A DNA stretch of 50,206 nucleotides. It comes from Gammaproteobacteria bacterium. GTDB taxonomy: Bacteria > Pseudomonadota > Gammaproteobacteria > Steroidobacterales > Steroidobacteraceae. The notes under the pieces are model-generated. The model was not told the origin of the DNA. It saw only the letters and a list, made by a program, of their open reading frames with translations, and made no database searches. The position numbers and the translations under genes were made by a program. Where the stretch lies: contig VBNH01000044.1 in NCBI GenBank assembly GCA_005878095.1, forward strand, positions 1-50,206, given 5' to 3'. Shown piece after piece: positions 38,301-46,921 of this stretch. The first letter of the stretch is position 1. Each line of letters opens with the position of its first letter.

Positions 38301-40767
38301 CGACCTCACGCGCCACGCTGGTGACCTGGTCCGCGAAGATCGCCAGCGTGTCCGTCATGCTGTTGATGGTGTCGGCCAGCGCGTTGACCTCACCCTTGGA
38401 TTCGACGGTGAGGCGCTGGCGCAAATCGCCGTTGGCGACCGCAGTCACCACTTTCACGATGCCGCGTACCTGGTTGGTGAGGTTGTTCGCCATTACGTTC
38501 ACGTTGTCGGTGAGATCCTTCCACGTGCCGGCGACGCCGGGCACCAGCGCCTGACCACCGAGCTTGCCTTCGGTGCCGACCTCACGCGCCAGGCGGGTCA
38601 CTTCCGCCGCGAAGCCGTTGAGCTGGTCCACCATCGTGTTGATGGTCTCCTTCAGCTGCAGGATCTCGCCCTTCACGTCCACAGTGATCTTGCGCGACAA
38701 GTCGCCGCGTGCAATGGCGGTCGAGACCTCGGCGATGTTGCGCACCTGGCCGGTGAGGTTGCGCGCCATCGAGTTGACGTTGTCGGTCAGGTCCTTCCAG
38801 GTACCGGCGACTCCCGGCACGATGGCCTGGCCACCCAGTTTGCCCTCGGTACCCACCTCGCGGGCCACGCGCGTCACTTCGGCGGCGAAGCTGTTGAGCT
38901 GATCGACCATCGTATTGACGGTCTCCTTCAGCTGCAGGATCTCGCCGCGCACGTCCACGGTGATCTTGCGCGACAGGTCGCCGCGTGCGATGGCGGTCGC
39001 CACTTCGGCGATATTGCGGACCTGACCGGTCAGATTGCTCGCCATCGAGTTGACCTTGTCGGTGAGATCCTTCCACACGCCGCTGACGTCCTTCACCTCC
39101 GCCTGACCGCCCAGCTTGCCTTCGGAACTGACCTCGCGCGCCACGCGCGTCACTTCCGCCGCGAAGCCGTTGAGCTGGTCGACCATCGTGTTGATGGTCT
39201 TCTTCAGCTGCAGGATCTCGCCCTTCACATCCGCCGTGATCTTGCGCGACAGGTCGCCGTTGGCGATGGCGGTCGCGACTTCCGCGATGTTGCGCACCTG
39301 GCCGGTGAGGTTACCGGCCATGGAGTTCACGCTGTCGGTGAGATCCTTCCAGGTGCCGGCGACGCCCGGCACCACGGCCTGGCCACCGAGCTTGCCTTCG
39401 GTGCCCACCTCGCGCGCCACGCGCGTTACTTCCGAGGCAAACGAGCGCAGCTGATCGACCATCGTATTGATGGTCTCCTTCAGCTGCAGGATCTCGCCCT
39501 TCACGTCCGCCGTGATCTTGCGCGACAGGTCGCCGCTCGCGATGGCGGTGGAGACTTCCGCGATGTTACGGACCTGGCCGGTGAGGTTACCGGCCATGGA
39601 GTTCACGTTGTCGGTCAGATCCTTCCAGGTACCGGCGACTCCCGGCACCACGGCCTGGCCGCCGAGCTTGCCTTCGGTACCCACTTCGCGCGCCACACGC
39701 GTCACTTCCGCCGCGAAGCCGTTGAGCTGATCCACCATTGTGTTGATGGTGTTCTTCAGCTCGAGGATCTCGCCCTTCACGTCCACGGTGATCTTGCGAG
39801 ACAGGTCGCCACGCGCGACCGCGGTCGTCACTTCCGCGATGTTGCGGACCTGGCCGGTGAGGTTGGTCGCCATCGCGTTGACGGAGTCGGTGAGATCCTT
39901 CCAGGTGCCGGCCACACCGGAAACGATGGCCTGTCCGCCCAGCTTGCCCTCGGTGCCCACCTCGCGCGCCACGCGCGTCACCTCCGAGGCAAACGAGCGC
40001 AGCTGATCGACCATCGTGTTGATGGCCTCCTTCAGCTGCAGGATCTCCCCGCGTACATCGACCGTAATCTTGCGGGACAGGTCGCCGTTGGCGACGGCGA
40101 TCGTCACCTCCGAGATGTTGCGGACCTGGCCGGTGAGGTTACTGGCCATCGAGTTCACGCTGTCGGTCAGGTCCTTCCAGGTGCCGGCGACGCCGGACAC
40201 TGCGGCCTGACCGCCGAGCTTGCCCTCGGTACCCACTTCGCGCGCGACGCGCGTGACCTCGGAGGTGAAGGCGCTCATCTGCTCGATCATCGTGTTGACG
40301 ATCGTGGCGGATCTGAGGAATTCTCCCTTGAGCGGGCGCCCATCCACGACCAGGCTCATGGTCTGCTGCAGGTCGCCTTTGGCGACCGCCGAAATGGTGC
40401 GCGTGACTTCCGCCGTCGGCCACAGCAGATCGTCGATGAGGGTATTCACCGAGGCTTCCATCGCGCCCCAGGCACCGGAGCGCCGCTCGCTCGCCATGCG
40501 GTGACGGGGCTTGCCGTCCTTGCCGACGATCTGCCCGGCACGCTCCAGCTCGCGCGCCAGGCGCTCATTGGAAGCCACGATCTCGTTGAAGGTATCGGCT
40601 ACCTTGCCCGCAAGCCCGGTCTGATCGCTGGCGAGCCGAACCGAGAAATCCCCGTCGCGTACCGCCTGCAGCACCCGCAGGAGCTTGCGCTGGTCGAGAC
40701 TCTTCGCCTCCGCGCCGAGCCGGCCATTGGACTTGCGCGTGCGGCGCTCACGTACTTGCGTTTCCAT
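35311..40767 (-). CDS. Giant cytoplasmic hybrid histidine kinase with poly-HAMP array
   Basis: 1818 residues from ATG 40767, with GGAG 8 nt upstream. No transmembrane segment. Residues about 25-885 are a chain of HAMP domains built of a 92-residue unit (core [18 protein letters not shown] and [24 protein letters not shown]). A GAF domain (about 915-1070), a coiled coil, and HisKA with H about 1153 in [12 protein letters not shown] follow, then HATPase and three receivers (about 1430-1545, 1550-1665 and 1695-1815) with EDDPHYC, EDDPAEQ and DDDIRNI acidic pockets. The layout recalls fungal Nik1/Os-1 group III osmosensing kinases. Signals and output are unknown; no DNA-binding regulator is adjacent. 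Confidence 0.94.
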   Translation of the reverse strand: METQVRERRTRKSNGRLGAEAKSLDQRKLLRVLQAVRDGDFSVRLASDQTGLAGKVADTFNEIVASNERLARELERAGQIVGKDGKPRHRMASERRSGAWGAMEASVNTLIDDLLWPTAEVTRTISAVAKGDLQQTMSLVVDGRPLKGEFLRSATIVNTMIEQMSAFTSEVTRVAREVGTEGKLGGQAAVSGVAGTWKDLTDSVNSMASNLTGQVRNISEVTIAVANGDLSRKITVDVRGEILQLKEAINTMVDQLRSFASEVTRVAREVGTEGKLGGQAIVSGVAGTWKDLTDSVNAMATNLTGQVRNIAEVTTAVARGDLSRKITVDVKGEILELKNTINTMVDQLNGFAAEVTRVAREVGTEGKLGGQAVVPGVAGTWKDLTDNVNSMAGNLTGQVRNIAEVSTAIASGDLSRKITADVKGEILQLKETINTMVDQLRSFASEVTRVAREVGTEGKLGGQAVVPGVAGTWKDLTDSVNSMAGNLTGQVRNIAEVATAIANGDLSRKITADVKGEILQLKKTINTMVDQLNGFAAEVTRVAREVSSEGKLGGQAEVKDVSGVWKDLTDKVNSMASNLTGQVRNIAEVATAIARGDLSRKITVDVRGEILQLKETVNTMVDQLNSFAAEVTRVAREVGTEGKLGGQAIVPGVAGTWKDLTDNVNSMARNLTGQVRNIAEVSTAIARGDLSRKITVDVKGEILQLKETINTMVDQLNGFAAEVTRLAREVGTEGKLGGQALVPGVAGTWKDLTDNVNVMANNLTNQVRGIVKVVTAVANGDLRQRLTVESKGEVNALADTINSMTDTLAIFADQVTSVAREVGVEGRLGGQAHVPGTAGTWKDLTANVNLLAANLTNQVRAIAEVATAVTKGDLTRSIQVEARGEVSELKDNINAMIGNLRVTTERNTEQDWLKTNLAKFSRMMQGQRDLVTVGKLLLSELAPLVNAQQGIVYVMDGANRAPCLKELASYADEPADNREPRRYHLGEGLVGQAAADRQRLLLTDIAPDSIQLRGGLLSARPHHVIVLPVLYEGQVKAVLELASLGGFTASHLAFLEQLTGSIIGVVLNTIEATMRTEGLLTQSQQLAGELQAQQTELQQTNAELANKAKLLAEQNVEVERKNQEIELARRALEEKAAELALTSRYKSEFLANMSHELRTPLNSILILGQQLSENADGNLLSRQVEFAKTIHGAGTDLLNLISDILDLSKIESGTVTVECEDLLFTHLRETIERNFRHEAEARQLSFTTDFDTRLGRAITTDSKRLLQVLKNLLSNAFKFTERGGVRLHVGVATVGWSPEHPILREAPSVVEFSVSDTGIGIPAEKQRLIFEAFQQADAGTARKYGGTGLGLAISRELAHLLGGEIRLNSMSGSGSTFTLYLPLSYLGPAYNRAVSRDPATAAVAAFQPVVLPVRQEAIADDREDLQPDDAVLLVVEDDPHYCRILLDLARQRGFKILLARSGADALNLARKYRPSAVSLDVFLPDMLGWTVLNQLKRSPETRHIPVQILTIEEERQYGLERGAFQFITKTVTTDELETAFDRLKSFTASRVRRLLVVEDDPAEQLSVTELLGHSDLEITTAASGAAALAALRAGSFDCVVLDLRLPDMSGFELLAQLQQDGELRRTPVVVFTGRELTDEEETELRKAAKSIVLKGVRSPERLLDETALFLHRVIADLPEAKQHMIEALHESDEPLSGRKVLVVDDDIRNIFALNSLLERHRMQVITATNGEEAIKLVESTEDLSLVLMDVMMPEMDGYETMRRIRSNHRFRLLPIIALTAKAMKGDREKCLEAGASDYVAKPVNTEQLLSLVRTWLHR
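38130..40400 (-). repeat. Eight tandem 276-bp coding repeats (HAMP units)
   Basis: The kinase gene contains eight copies of a 276-bp unit. The stretch encoding TEGKLGGQ recurs near 40220, 39944, 39668, 39392, 39116, 38840, 38564 and 38288. Copies 1-4 and 6-7 are nearly identical at protein level. Copy 5 ([17 protein letters not shown]) and copy 8 ([16 protein letters not shown]) diverge. Edges are approximate. Confidence 0.88.
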
Positions 40768-41273
40768 CAGCAGGCTCCAGAATGGACCGCACCCCGCACG
40801 GGGCGCTGCCGGATCGGCTACGGCGGGTGGTCAAAACGGCGGTTCGTAGCGGGCGCCGGATTGCGGTTTCCGCGCAGGGCGAACGGCAGCGTCCGCCCGC
40901 GTGAGCCAAGAGGCCGGGGCCGGAGATGCGGTGTGCGCACTCGTGCCGGATCGACTCCGGCCCCTCCGCGCGCACGATCGCTCAGCGCCGGCATCTCCCG
41001 ACCCGCCCCTCGAGGCGGGCTCCCTGCGACCATCAAATCCCAACGTCCACCTTGATCTCAGCCGAAAGCGGGAACATAGCAGAAGGCCGGTCTGGCGCAA
41101 GGAGTATCCTCACAAAATCAAAGCGCGCGGAACGCGCCAAAAACAGCTCGGATGGACTCACCCATGCACCGTGCCTGCCGGGGAGGAACTTCAGAGCCTG
41201 AGGCGCCCGCGACCTGCGGCGCGAGCTCGGTCGGGGGCCCGATCCGCGGCCGGGCGGCGGGCAAGGCGGTGGC
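40768..41273. other. Intergenic region between giant kinase and methyltransferase
   Basis: About 500 bp with no convincing gene. It must hold the kinase promoter; a candidate is given separately. Open frames across it have Arg/Ala/Pro-rich translations and no good ribosome site. No tRNA, sRNA or terminator seen. Confidence 0.45.
41073..41100 (-). promoter_or_regulatory. Candidate promoter for the giant kinase
   Basis: On the reverse strand TTGCGC (41095-41100), a 16-bp spacer and TATGTT (41073-41078) resemble a sigma-70 promoter. It would leave an untranslated leader of about 300 nt before the ATG at 40767. Weak evidence. Confidence 0.3.
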
Positions 41274-42008
41274 GTGAGCGCCACAGTTGCGAACTGCGAC
41301 TGGGTCTCCTTGCGCGGCCTGCTGCTCGATCGGGCCTGCGAACCGTATCGCCGGGCCGGCCGCTTCGCGTATTACTTTGCACGCGGCAAGCTGCGGGCTG
41401 ACCCGGTATTCCGCGCGATACTGGAACTGGGCCTGCTGCGCGGACGGGCACGCATCCTCGACCTGGGCTGCGGCCAGGGACTGTTGGCTGCCTGGCTGCA
41501 AGCCGCCGCGCACTGTTACGAGCGCGGCGTCTGGCCGGCGGCCTGGCCGCCGGCGCCCCGCCCCCAATCGATGCGCGGCATAGAGATCATGGCGCTCGAG
41601 GTCGCGCGGGCCCGCCGCGCGCTCGGGCCCGACTGTGACGTGCTGCAGGCGGACATCCGCAGCGCGCTGTTCGGCGCCGCCGACGCGGTGATCATGCTGG
41701 ATGTGCTGCACTACCTCCCCGCGCAATCGCAGCGCGAGGTGCTGCAGCGGGTGCGCGCCGCGCTGGCGCCGGGGGGCTTGCTGCTGCTACGCGTGGGCGA
41801 TGCCAGCGGCGGTCTGCGCTTTCGCTTCACCCGGTGGGTCGACAGGCTGGCCATGCTGGCGCGCGGTCGCGGCGCGGTGGCTCTGCATTGCCGCAGCATC
41901 GAGCAGTGGCGCGAGCTGCTGTCCGAGTGCCGTTTCGACAGCCGCGCCGAGCCCATGAGCCACGGGACTCCCTTCGCCAACGTGCTGCTGATCGCGCTCG
42001 CGATCTGA
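41274..42008 (+). CDS. Class I SAM-dependent methyltransferase
   Basis: 244 residues from GTG 41274, with AAGG 7 nt upstream. The Rossmann-fold AdoMet motif I is ILDLGCGQGLLAAWL (about 62-76), motif II GIEIMALEVARARRAL contains the acidic Glu, and VIMLDVLHYLPAQSQ is motif IV with the usual His-Tyr-Leu. The N-terminal segment (DPVFRAILELGLLRGR) resembles small-molecule methyltransferases encoded in lipid or pigment clusters, but no such cluster is here. Substrate unknown. It is convergent with the HD-domain gene. Confidence 0.87.
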   Translation: MSATVANCDWVSLRGLLLDRACEPYRRAGRFAYYFARGKLRADPVFRAILELGLLRGRARILDLGCGQGLLAAWLQAAAHCYERGVWPAAWPPAPRPQSMRGIEIMALEVARARRALGPDCDVLQADIRSALFGAADAVIMLDVLHYLPAQSQREVLQRVRAALAPGGLLLLRVGDASGGLRFRFTRWVDRLAMLARGRGAVALHCRSIEQWRELLSECRFDSRAEPMSHGTPFANVLLIALAI

Positions 42009-42020
42009 AGCGCAGCGGGG

Positions 42021-42036
42021 CTTGAGTGCCCTCAAG
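42021..42036. terminator. Hairpin between convergent methyltransferase and HD-oxygenase genes
   Basis: A perfect inverted repeat CTTGAG, TGCC loop, CTCAAG lies between the two stop codons and overlaps the stop of the HD gene. There is no T-tract, so termination is only a suggestion. Confidence 0.35.
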
Positions 42037-42607
42037 CGGCGCTGAAGTAGCGCGGGTCGTGCGGCGCGCGCGCGAAGATCCGGCGCAGCATCGGCTCGAA
42101 GGTGGCGAGGTCCTCGGTCGGATAGTCCGGATCGAAGGAGCACTGATCCCAGGCGGCGCAGAAGTGCACGCAGGCCTCGTACCACGGATGGTGGCGCCAG
42201 CGCTCGCGAGCGTTGCGATCACCGCCGAAGTGATGCACGTAATAGTAGTTCTGGAACAGACCGTGTTGCGCCACGATCCAGGCCACTTCCTCACGCACGT
42301 AGGGGCGCAGTATCGCCGCCGCGAGCTCGGCGTGGTTGTAGGGCGCCAGCTCATCGCCGATGTCGTGAATGAGCGCCGCCACGATCATCTCTTCGTCGGC
42401 GCCGTCCTGCATGGCGCGGGTGGCGGCCTGAAGACAATGCCGCAGCCGGCTGACCGGATAACCCTCGACGCAAGTGTCGAGCTTGCGCAGGCTCTCGAGC
42501 ACGCGCCCGCCCAGGCCGAGGGCATACGCGCGCTCGGACTCATCCAGCAGCAGGTAGTCCTCCCTGGTGCCGTCCTGCATCCGCCGGAAGCTGACGATCC
42601 TGCTCAC
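42032..42607 (-). CDS. HD-domain oxygenase, TmpB/PhnZ-like (putative phosphonate C-P cleavage)
   Basis: 191 residues from GTG 42607, overlapping the dioxygenase gene by 4 bp (GTGA). HD-fold metal ligands are visible: H in SRLRHCLQAA, the HD pair in AALIHDIGDELAP, H in YNHAELAAAIL, H in IVAQHGLFQNYY, and D in FCAAWDQCSFD. Such proteins are often labelled phosphohydrolases, but PhnZ and TmpB are mixed-valence di-iron oxygenases that oxidatively cleave a 1-hydroxyphosphonate to phosphate plus a carboxylate. Pairing with a gamma-butyrobetaine-hydroxylase-like partner strongly recalls TmpA/TmpB. The substrate is inferred only. Confidence 0.72.
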   Translation of the reverse strand: MSRIVSFRRMQDGTREDYLLLDESERAYALGLGGRVLESLRKLDTCVEGYPVSRLRHCLQAATRAMQDGADEEMIVAALIHDIGDELAPYNHAELAAAILRPYVREEVAWIVAQHGLFQNYYYVHHFGGDRNARERWRHHPWYEACVHFCAAWDQCSFDPDYPTEDLATFEPMLRRIFARAPHDPRYFSAA

Positions 42608-43758
42608 GCGCTGCGCCTCACGGCGGATGACAGAGCGCGGCGGCGGCGCAGCACGCGATAGAGGCTGCGCGGTCCGTCGCTATCGATGTAGCAGCCCTGC
42701 AGATGACGCAAGCCTTCGGACGGATCGAAGGCGGTGCGCCCGTGCAGCAGCCGGCAATTGTCGAACATCACCAGATCGCCGGCCTTGAGCAGAAAGCGGA
42801 TCGCGAAATCCGGCGCGCGCAGGCGCTGGTCGAACAGTCGCCGCGCCCGGTAGTAGGCGTCGAGGCGCTCGCGCGCAAACAGCGGCACGAAATCCAGCCG
42901 CGGGCTGAAGTGGATGGCCTTCAGATCGCCACCGAGGTCCAGCTCGATGAGCGGTGCGCTCGCGGTCAGCTCGGCGTCGACGTCGATGTACCTGAACCGC
43001 ACCGGCGTGCTGGCGAGGATCGCGAACGCCTGCGGATGGCGTTCGCGCAAGGCCTGCGCCACGGCGAAGCCGTCCACCAGAGTGGACAGACCGCCGCGGG
43101 TCTCATTCACCAGGCAGTGCAGCAGCTGGATCCCGGGTACCGGCGCGCGATAGGGATTGTCGGTGTGCGGATCAAGTGCCAGCGACGTGTAAGCGAGGTC
43201 GTTGGCATTGGGTGTGGAGCGCACGTTGAACAGCGCACCGAAATTCGTCTCGCGCGTGAAACCGAACATCGCACCCAGCTTGAGCACCATGCCCGGCTCG
43301 GTGGGCACGCCCTCGAAGATCACGAGTCCAAGAGTCAGGAATGCTTCCAGCCACGAGCTGAGCTCCGCCTCGCCCGGGTCGGCGCGCCAGCGCGCCCGCG
43401 GCAGCTCGGCGAGCGTGCCGTCCCACAGACGCGGCGCGGGGCAATCGTGGCTGTTGGGCGTGAGCGCCGCTTCCGCGAGGATCTCCGCGGCGTCGAAACT
43501 CGCTTCATGTCCGTCGCTGAACTTGATCCGGTAAGTACCCGGTTGCGGCTGCGACACCGCCACCAGCGCGAGATCGATATCGAAGTCCGACGGATCCTGC
43601 AGCCGCTGCTGCGTCTGCGGGTCGATGCTGGCCGGATCCCTGCAACGCTCGCGCAGCCACAGCGGATGGATGGAGTGCCGACTGCCGTCGGCGCGCTCCA
43701 ACACCAGCTCGTTGGGCCCGCCCATCTTCAGAGTCGCAGATTGTTGCCTGGCAGACAC
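42604..43758 (-). CDS. 2-oxoglutarate/Fe(II) dioxygenase, TmpA/gamma-butyrobetaine hydroxylase-like
   Basis: 384 residues from GTG 43758; the in-frame ATG at 43725 is an alternative. An N-terminal DUF971-like domain (SRHSIHPLWLRERC, about 27-40) precedes a TauD-type core. The Fe(II) ligands are the HxD in ALDPHTDNPYR (about 197-199) and the distal His in LLHGRTAFDP, with a 2-oxoglutarate Arg in GLRHLQG. The CxxC zinc motif usual after WLR in gamma-butyrobetaine hydroxylases is missing; only one Cys is present. Together with the coupled HD gene it probably hydroxylates the carbon next to phosphorus in a phosphonate, or a carnitine-like substrate. Confidence 0.78.
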   Translation of the reverse strand: MSARQQSATLKMGGPNELVLERADGSRHSIHPLWLRERCRDPASIDPQTQQRLQDPSDFDIDLALVAVSQPQPGTYRIKFSDGHEASFDAAEILAEAALTPNSHDCPAPRLWDGTLAELPRARWRADPGEAELSSWLEAFLTLGLVIFEGVPTEPGMVLKLGAMFGFTRETNFGALFNVRSTPNANDLAYTSLALDPHTDNPYRAPVPGIQLLHCLVNETRGGLSTLVDGFAVAQALRERHPQAFAILASTPVRFRYIDVDAELTASAPLIELDLGGDLKAIHFSPRLDFVPLFARERLDAYYRARRLFDQRLRAPDFAIRFLLKAGDLVMFDNCRLLHGRTAFDPSEGLRHLQGCYIDSDGPRSLYRVLRRRRALSSAVRRSA

Positions 43759-43941
43759 GAGCGCCAGTCTAGCGTCGCGTCTTGAGCCGTGTCCACGCCG
43801 GGCGCGGATGCGCTCGGGCCTGCCCTGCCAGCCCTCCCGGGCCGGCAGGCGGCTTCAAGCCGCGACTTCATGAAAAGCTCGGGCGCTCCGGGCCTTGCGA
43901 ATCGGTGTATTTTCTGCTGCCTGACAACGGGGAGCACCGCC

Positions 43942-45042
43942 ATGAGCCTGAGTCGCCGTGACCTGCTGACTGCCTCGGCCCTGCTGCTTGCCGGACCGGG
44001 GGCCGCGCTGCGCGCCGCCGGCAGGGAGGCGGCCCCCGGCGAGACGCCCATGGTGCTGTGTTGGAACGAGAATCCCTACGGACCTTCCCCGGCAGCGCGG
44101 CTCGCCGTGAGCCGCTCGATCGCGCAAGGGTGCCGCTATCCCGCCGACGCCGAGATCCAGGACCTCGTGGAGGCGCTCGCCAGGCACGAGAGCGTCGACG
44201 CCGATTGCATCGTCACCGGCACCGGCTCGGGTGAACTGCTGCGCGCGCTCGGTCTGCTGTGCGGGCGTGACGGCGGGGAGATCATCGCGGCCGCTCCCAC
44301 CTACGCGGAGCTGCCCGACTATGCGCGCCTGCGGGGTGCTACGCTGAAATTCGTGCCGGTCGATGCCGGGCTGCGTCACGACCTGCCGGCCATGCACGCC
44401 GCGGTCTCCGAGCGCACGCGCGCGATCTACCTATGCAATCCCAACAACCCCACCGGCACGGCCCTGAGCGCCGGCGAGGTACGCGCTTTCGTGGCGGCGC
44501 TGCCCGAGCGGCTCATCACGATCGTCGACGAAGCCTACATGGACTTCACGGTCGGAGCCGACGTGGCTTCGGTCGCCGATCTGGTCGCAACCAGCCACCG
44601 CGTGGTGGTGCTCAGGACATTCTCCAAGATCCATGGCATGGCGGGCCTGCGCTGCGGCTACGCCATCGCCCGGCCGGACCTGGCTGCCGCGCTGGCGGCT
44701 ACCCGCATGTCCACGCCGAACATTCTGGCGGTGCGCGCGGCGCGCGCCAGCCTCGGCGATCACGTTTTTCTCGCCGACTGCCGCCGGCGCATCCTGGCGA
44801 GCCGCACCCGCATCACCACCGAGCTGGCGCGCCTCGGGCTGCGCTACGCCGAGCCGCAGGGCAATTTCGTATTCTTCGACACGGGAATGCCGCTGGCGCG
44901 TTTCACCGGGCTCATGCGCGCGCGCAACATTCTCGTCGGCAGGCTCTTTCCGCCCTACGAGCACTGGTGCCGGATCACGATCGGGACGGAGCCCGAGGTG
45001 AGTGCGTTCCTCGACGCGCTGCGCGCCGTCACGGCGAGTTGA
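43942..45042 (+). CDS. Tat-exported HisC-like PLP aminotransferase
   Basis: 366 residues from ATG 43942, with GGGGAG 8 nt upstream. The N-terminus SLSRRDLLTASALLLAG is a twin-arginine signal. The mature part is a class I/II aminotransferase of the histidinol-phosphate type: NENPYGPSPAA, GTGSGELLRALG, YLCNPNNPTGT, VDEAYMDF, TFSKIHGMAGLRCGY with the PLP lysine near 228, and C-terminal WCRITIGTEPE. Cytoplasmic HisC lacks a signal peptide, so this is probably a periplasmic enzyme of unknown substrate. Its last 14 bp overlap the end of the convergent DDAH gene. Confidence 0.88.
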   Translation: MSLSRRDLLTASALLLAGPGAALRAAGREAAPGETPMVLCWNENPYGPSPAARLAVSRSIAQGCRYPADAEIQDLVEALARHESVDADCIVTGTGSGELLRALGLLCGRDGGEIIAAAPTYAELPDYARLRGATLKFVPVDAGLRHDLPAMHAAVSERTRAIYLCNPNNPTGTALSAGEVRAFVAALPERLITIVDEAYMDFTVGADVASVADLVATSHRVVVLRTFSKIHGMAGLRCGYAIARPDLAAALAATRMSTPNILAVRAARASLGDHVFLADCRRRILASRTRITTELARLGLRYAEPQGNFVFFDTGMPLARFTGLMRARNILVGRLFPPYEHWCRITIGTEPEVSAFLDALRAVTAS

Positions 45043-45811
45043 GTGCGGCCGGGGGCTCCAGCAGCAGGCTCATGCAGGTGAGCGCCGCTTCCGCCTTGTG
45101 CAGTTCACCCACCTCCACGGCCCGGGTGACGATTCCGGCTGCCTGCAGAGCGCGCTGCGTGCGCGGATAGGCGCTGCTCACCAGGGTGAGCCCGCGCAGC
45201 GTCAGCGTGTTGGCCGCGAACGGCTCGTGCGGATCCACCGCGAGCACGGCGCCCACATCGAATGCCGCTGGATCGGTCCACGAAGGGTTCACCAGCACAA
45301 CGTCCGGCGGAATGAAGGTGCAGGCGCTCTTCAGATGCAGGCACCCCCGCAGCCCCACCTCGCGCACCGCGTAGCCAAAGGGTCGCAAGCCGTCCGCGAG
45401 CGCCGCAACGCCGGCCGGGTTGGTGCGCCCGGTTGCCCCGACATACAGCGTGCGGCCGATCCGCAGCACGTCGCCACCCTCGAGGCACGCGGGATCAGTC
45501 ACCCGCCGCACCGGCACGTGCCGCGCGAGCGCGGCGGCGACGCTCTCGACTTCATCGCGACGCGAGGCGGCGCCGGGCCGCGTGATCAGAGCGACCTCCG
45601 GCACCAGCACCGCGGTATCCTCGACGAATACGCCGTCGGGGTGTTGGGCGAGCGGCGGCAACCACTCGATGCGGCACCCGAGCGCGGTGAGCGCGGCGAC
45701 ATACTGCGCGTGCTGGCGGCGGGCCTGCGGCACGTCGATCGGGGCACGTGCGAGATGAGTGAGCTCGCAGCGCGCGAGCGATTCCGCCACTTCCCTGACG
45801 AAGGCGATCAT
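45029..45811 (-). CDS. ddaH: Dimethylarginine dimethylaminohydrolase (DDAH)
   Basis: Hydrolyses N-omega-methylated arginines to citrulline and methylamines. It has 260 residues from ATG 45811, overlapping the LysR stop by 4 bp (ATGA). The catalytic triad is in place: C246 in EAALTCMSLLL, H159 in GCLHLKSACTF and E111 in CLEGGDVL. FVEDTAVLVPE carries the substrate-binding acidic residues. Positions are very close to those of the Pseudomonas enzyme. It is coupled to the LysR gene, which probably controls it or neighbouring genes. Confidence 0.92.
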   Translation of the reverse strand: MIAFVREVAESLARCELTHLARAPIDVPQARRQHAQYVAALTALGCRIEWLPPLAQHPDGVFVEDTAVLVPEVALITRPGAASRRDEVESVAAALARHVPVRRVTDPACLEGGDVLRIGRTLYVGATGRTNPAGVAALADGLRPFGYAVREVGLRGCLHLKSACTFIPPDVVLVNPSWTDPAAFDVGAVLAVDPHEPFAANTLTLRGLTLVSSAYPRTQRALQAAGIVTRAVEVGELHKAEAALTCMSLLLEPPAALNSP

Positions 45812-46767
45812 GGTCGTTCGCGCGGCGATGGCACGTCCCTGGCCGCGAGCCGCAGGCACTCGAGGAGCGCCGTGGCCGCGGGCGGCAGGTTGCCGGGCGC
45901 ACGCAGGATCGCGCCCACCGGAGTCTCCATGGATTTGAGCTTCACCGGCAGTATCGACAGCAGCTTGTGCTCCACGTCATCCAGCGCGACGTGATAGGGC
46001 ATGACGCCGATCGAGTCGGATTTGCGCAGCAACACACGATTGGTGAGGATCGACACCGATTCGATCACGTTCCTGGGCAGCGGCGCGTGTGCCTCGAGGA
46101 ACGCGCGCTCGACCTGACGCCGCAGCGTGGTCTCCGGCAACGGCAGCAGCCACGCCTCGTTCACCAGGTCGCGCAGCCCGAGCCGGCGCTTGCGCTGCAG
46201 CGGGTGCCCCGGCCGCGTGACCAGGCAGATCGGCTCGGCGTAGAACTCCTCGTACAGCAGCGCGCTGCTGCGGCCCTCCTCGGGCAGGCGCCCGAGCACC
46301 ATATCCAGATCGCCGACCAGGAGGGAGGGCACGAGGATGTCGTAAGTGCCGACCACGACGCTGATGGCGACCCCGGGCCGCTCGATCTTCAGCCGCGCAA
46401 TGGCATCGGGCAGGATGGCGGCGGAAGCGGCGAGCAGCGTGCCCACCGTAACCTTGCCGCTATAGCCGACGCGCAGACTCTCCAGCTCCTCGGCCGCGTG
46501 CCGCAGCTGCGCCAGCACGATCTTGGCGTGCCGCGCGAAGATTTCCCCGTACGGCGTCGGCTCGAGCCCGCGGTTGCTGCGCTCGAACAGCGGCAGGCCG
46601 AGCGTCGCCTCGACGTCCTGCAGCGCCTTGGTGAGAGTCGGCTGGGTGAGGTTCAAGCGCCTGGAGGCCTTGAGGATGCTGCGGCACTCATAGAGGGCGG
46701 CGATCAGCTCGACGTGGCGCAGGCGGAATTTTCGCGCGATCCAGCGGTCGAGTCGTATCGAGGTCAT
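45808..46767 (-). CDS. LysR-family transcriptional regulator
   Basis: 319 residues. The N-terminal winged helix-turn-helix reads LRHVELIAALYECRSILKAS, LNLTQPTLTKALQDVEATLG and PLFERSNRGLEPTPYG. The C-terminal effector domain (about 95-300) has the usual two-lobed periplasmic-binding fold. The N-terminus is like the PcaQ/GbpR group. It forms an operon with ddaH (4-bp overlap) and is divergent from the ECF sigma gene. The effector is unknown. Confidence 0.93.
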   Translation of the reverse strand: MTSIRLDRWIARKFRLRHVELIAALYECRSILKASRRLNLTQPTLTKALQDVEATLGLPLFERSNRGLEPTPYGEIFARHAKIVLAQLRHAAEELESLRVGYSGKVTVGTLLAASAAILPDAIARLKIERPGVAISVVVGTYDILVPSLLVGDLDMVLGRLPEEGRSSALLYEEFYAEPICLVTRPGHPLQRKRRLGLRDLVNEAWLLPLPETTLRRQVERAFLEAHAPLPRNVIESVSILTNRVLLRKSDSIGVMPYHVALDDVEHKLLSILPVKLKSMETPVGAILRAPGNLPPAATALLECLRLAARDVPSPRERP

Positions 46768-46854
46768 GCACCGCTCTTTCGCATGTCGGGGCCGAGGTGC
46801 GGATCATTCCTTGAATCGCGGCTCGGGTATGCCGACGAAATTGCCAGCCACGCC

Positions 46855-46895
46855 GGAACGCCAGTGCCGGCTCGCGCATCTAATCGCGCATCTAA
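46855..46895 (+). promoter_or_regulatory. ECF-type promoter and tandem repeat before the sigma factor gene
   Basis: GGAAC (46855-46859), a 19-nt gap, then TCTAAT (46879-46884) have the spacing and shape of RpoE-like ECF promoters. The -10 sits in a perfect 12-bp tandem repeat TCGCGCATCTAA (46872-46883 and 46884-46895). The same -35/-10 pair with the same spacing occurs at the end of the sigma gene, which supports recognition by this sigma. Confidence 0.6.
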
Positions 46896-46921
46896 TGTAT
46901 TGGTCCCATGGCGAAGTCCCC

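Noticed and set aside
38130-40400. Periodic repeats resembling a CRISPR or satellite array
   Set aside because: The period is 276 bp and in frame; it encodes HAMP domains of one protein.
37057-41055. 1332-codon open frame on the plus strand opposite the giant kinase
   Set aside because: It mirrors the kinase, including its repeats, and its translation has no domain; long antisense frames are expected at this GC content.
46766-46921. N-terminal extension of the sigma factor
   Set aside because: It would begin upstream of the candidate ECF promoter, and its sequence is not sigma-like.
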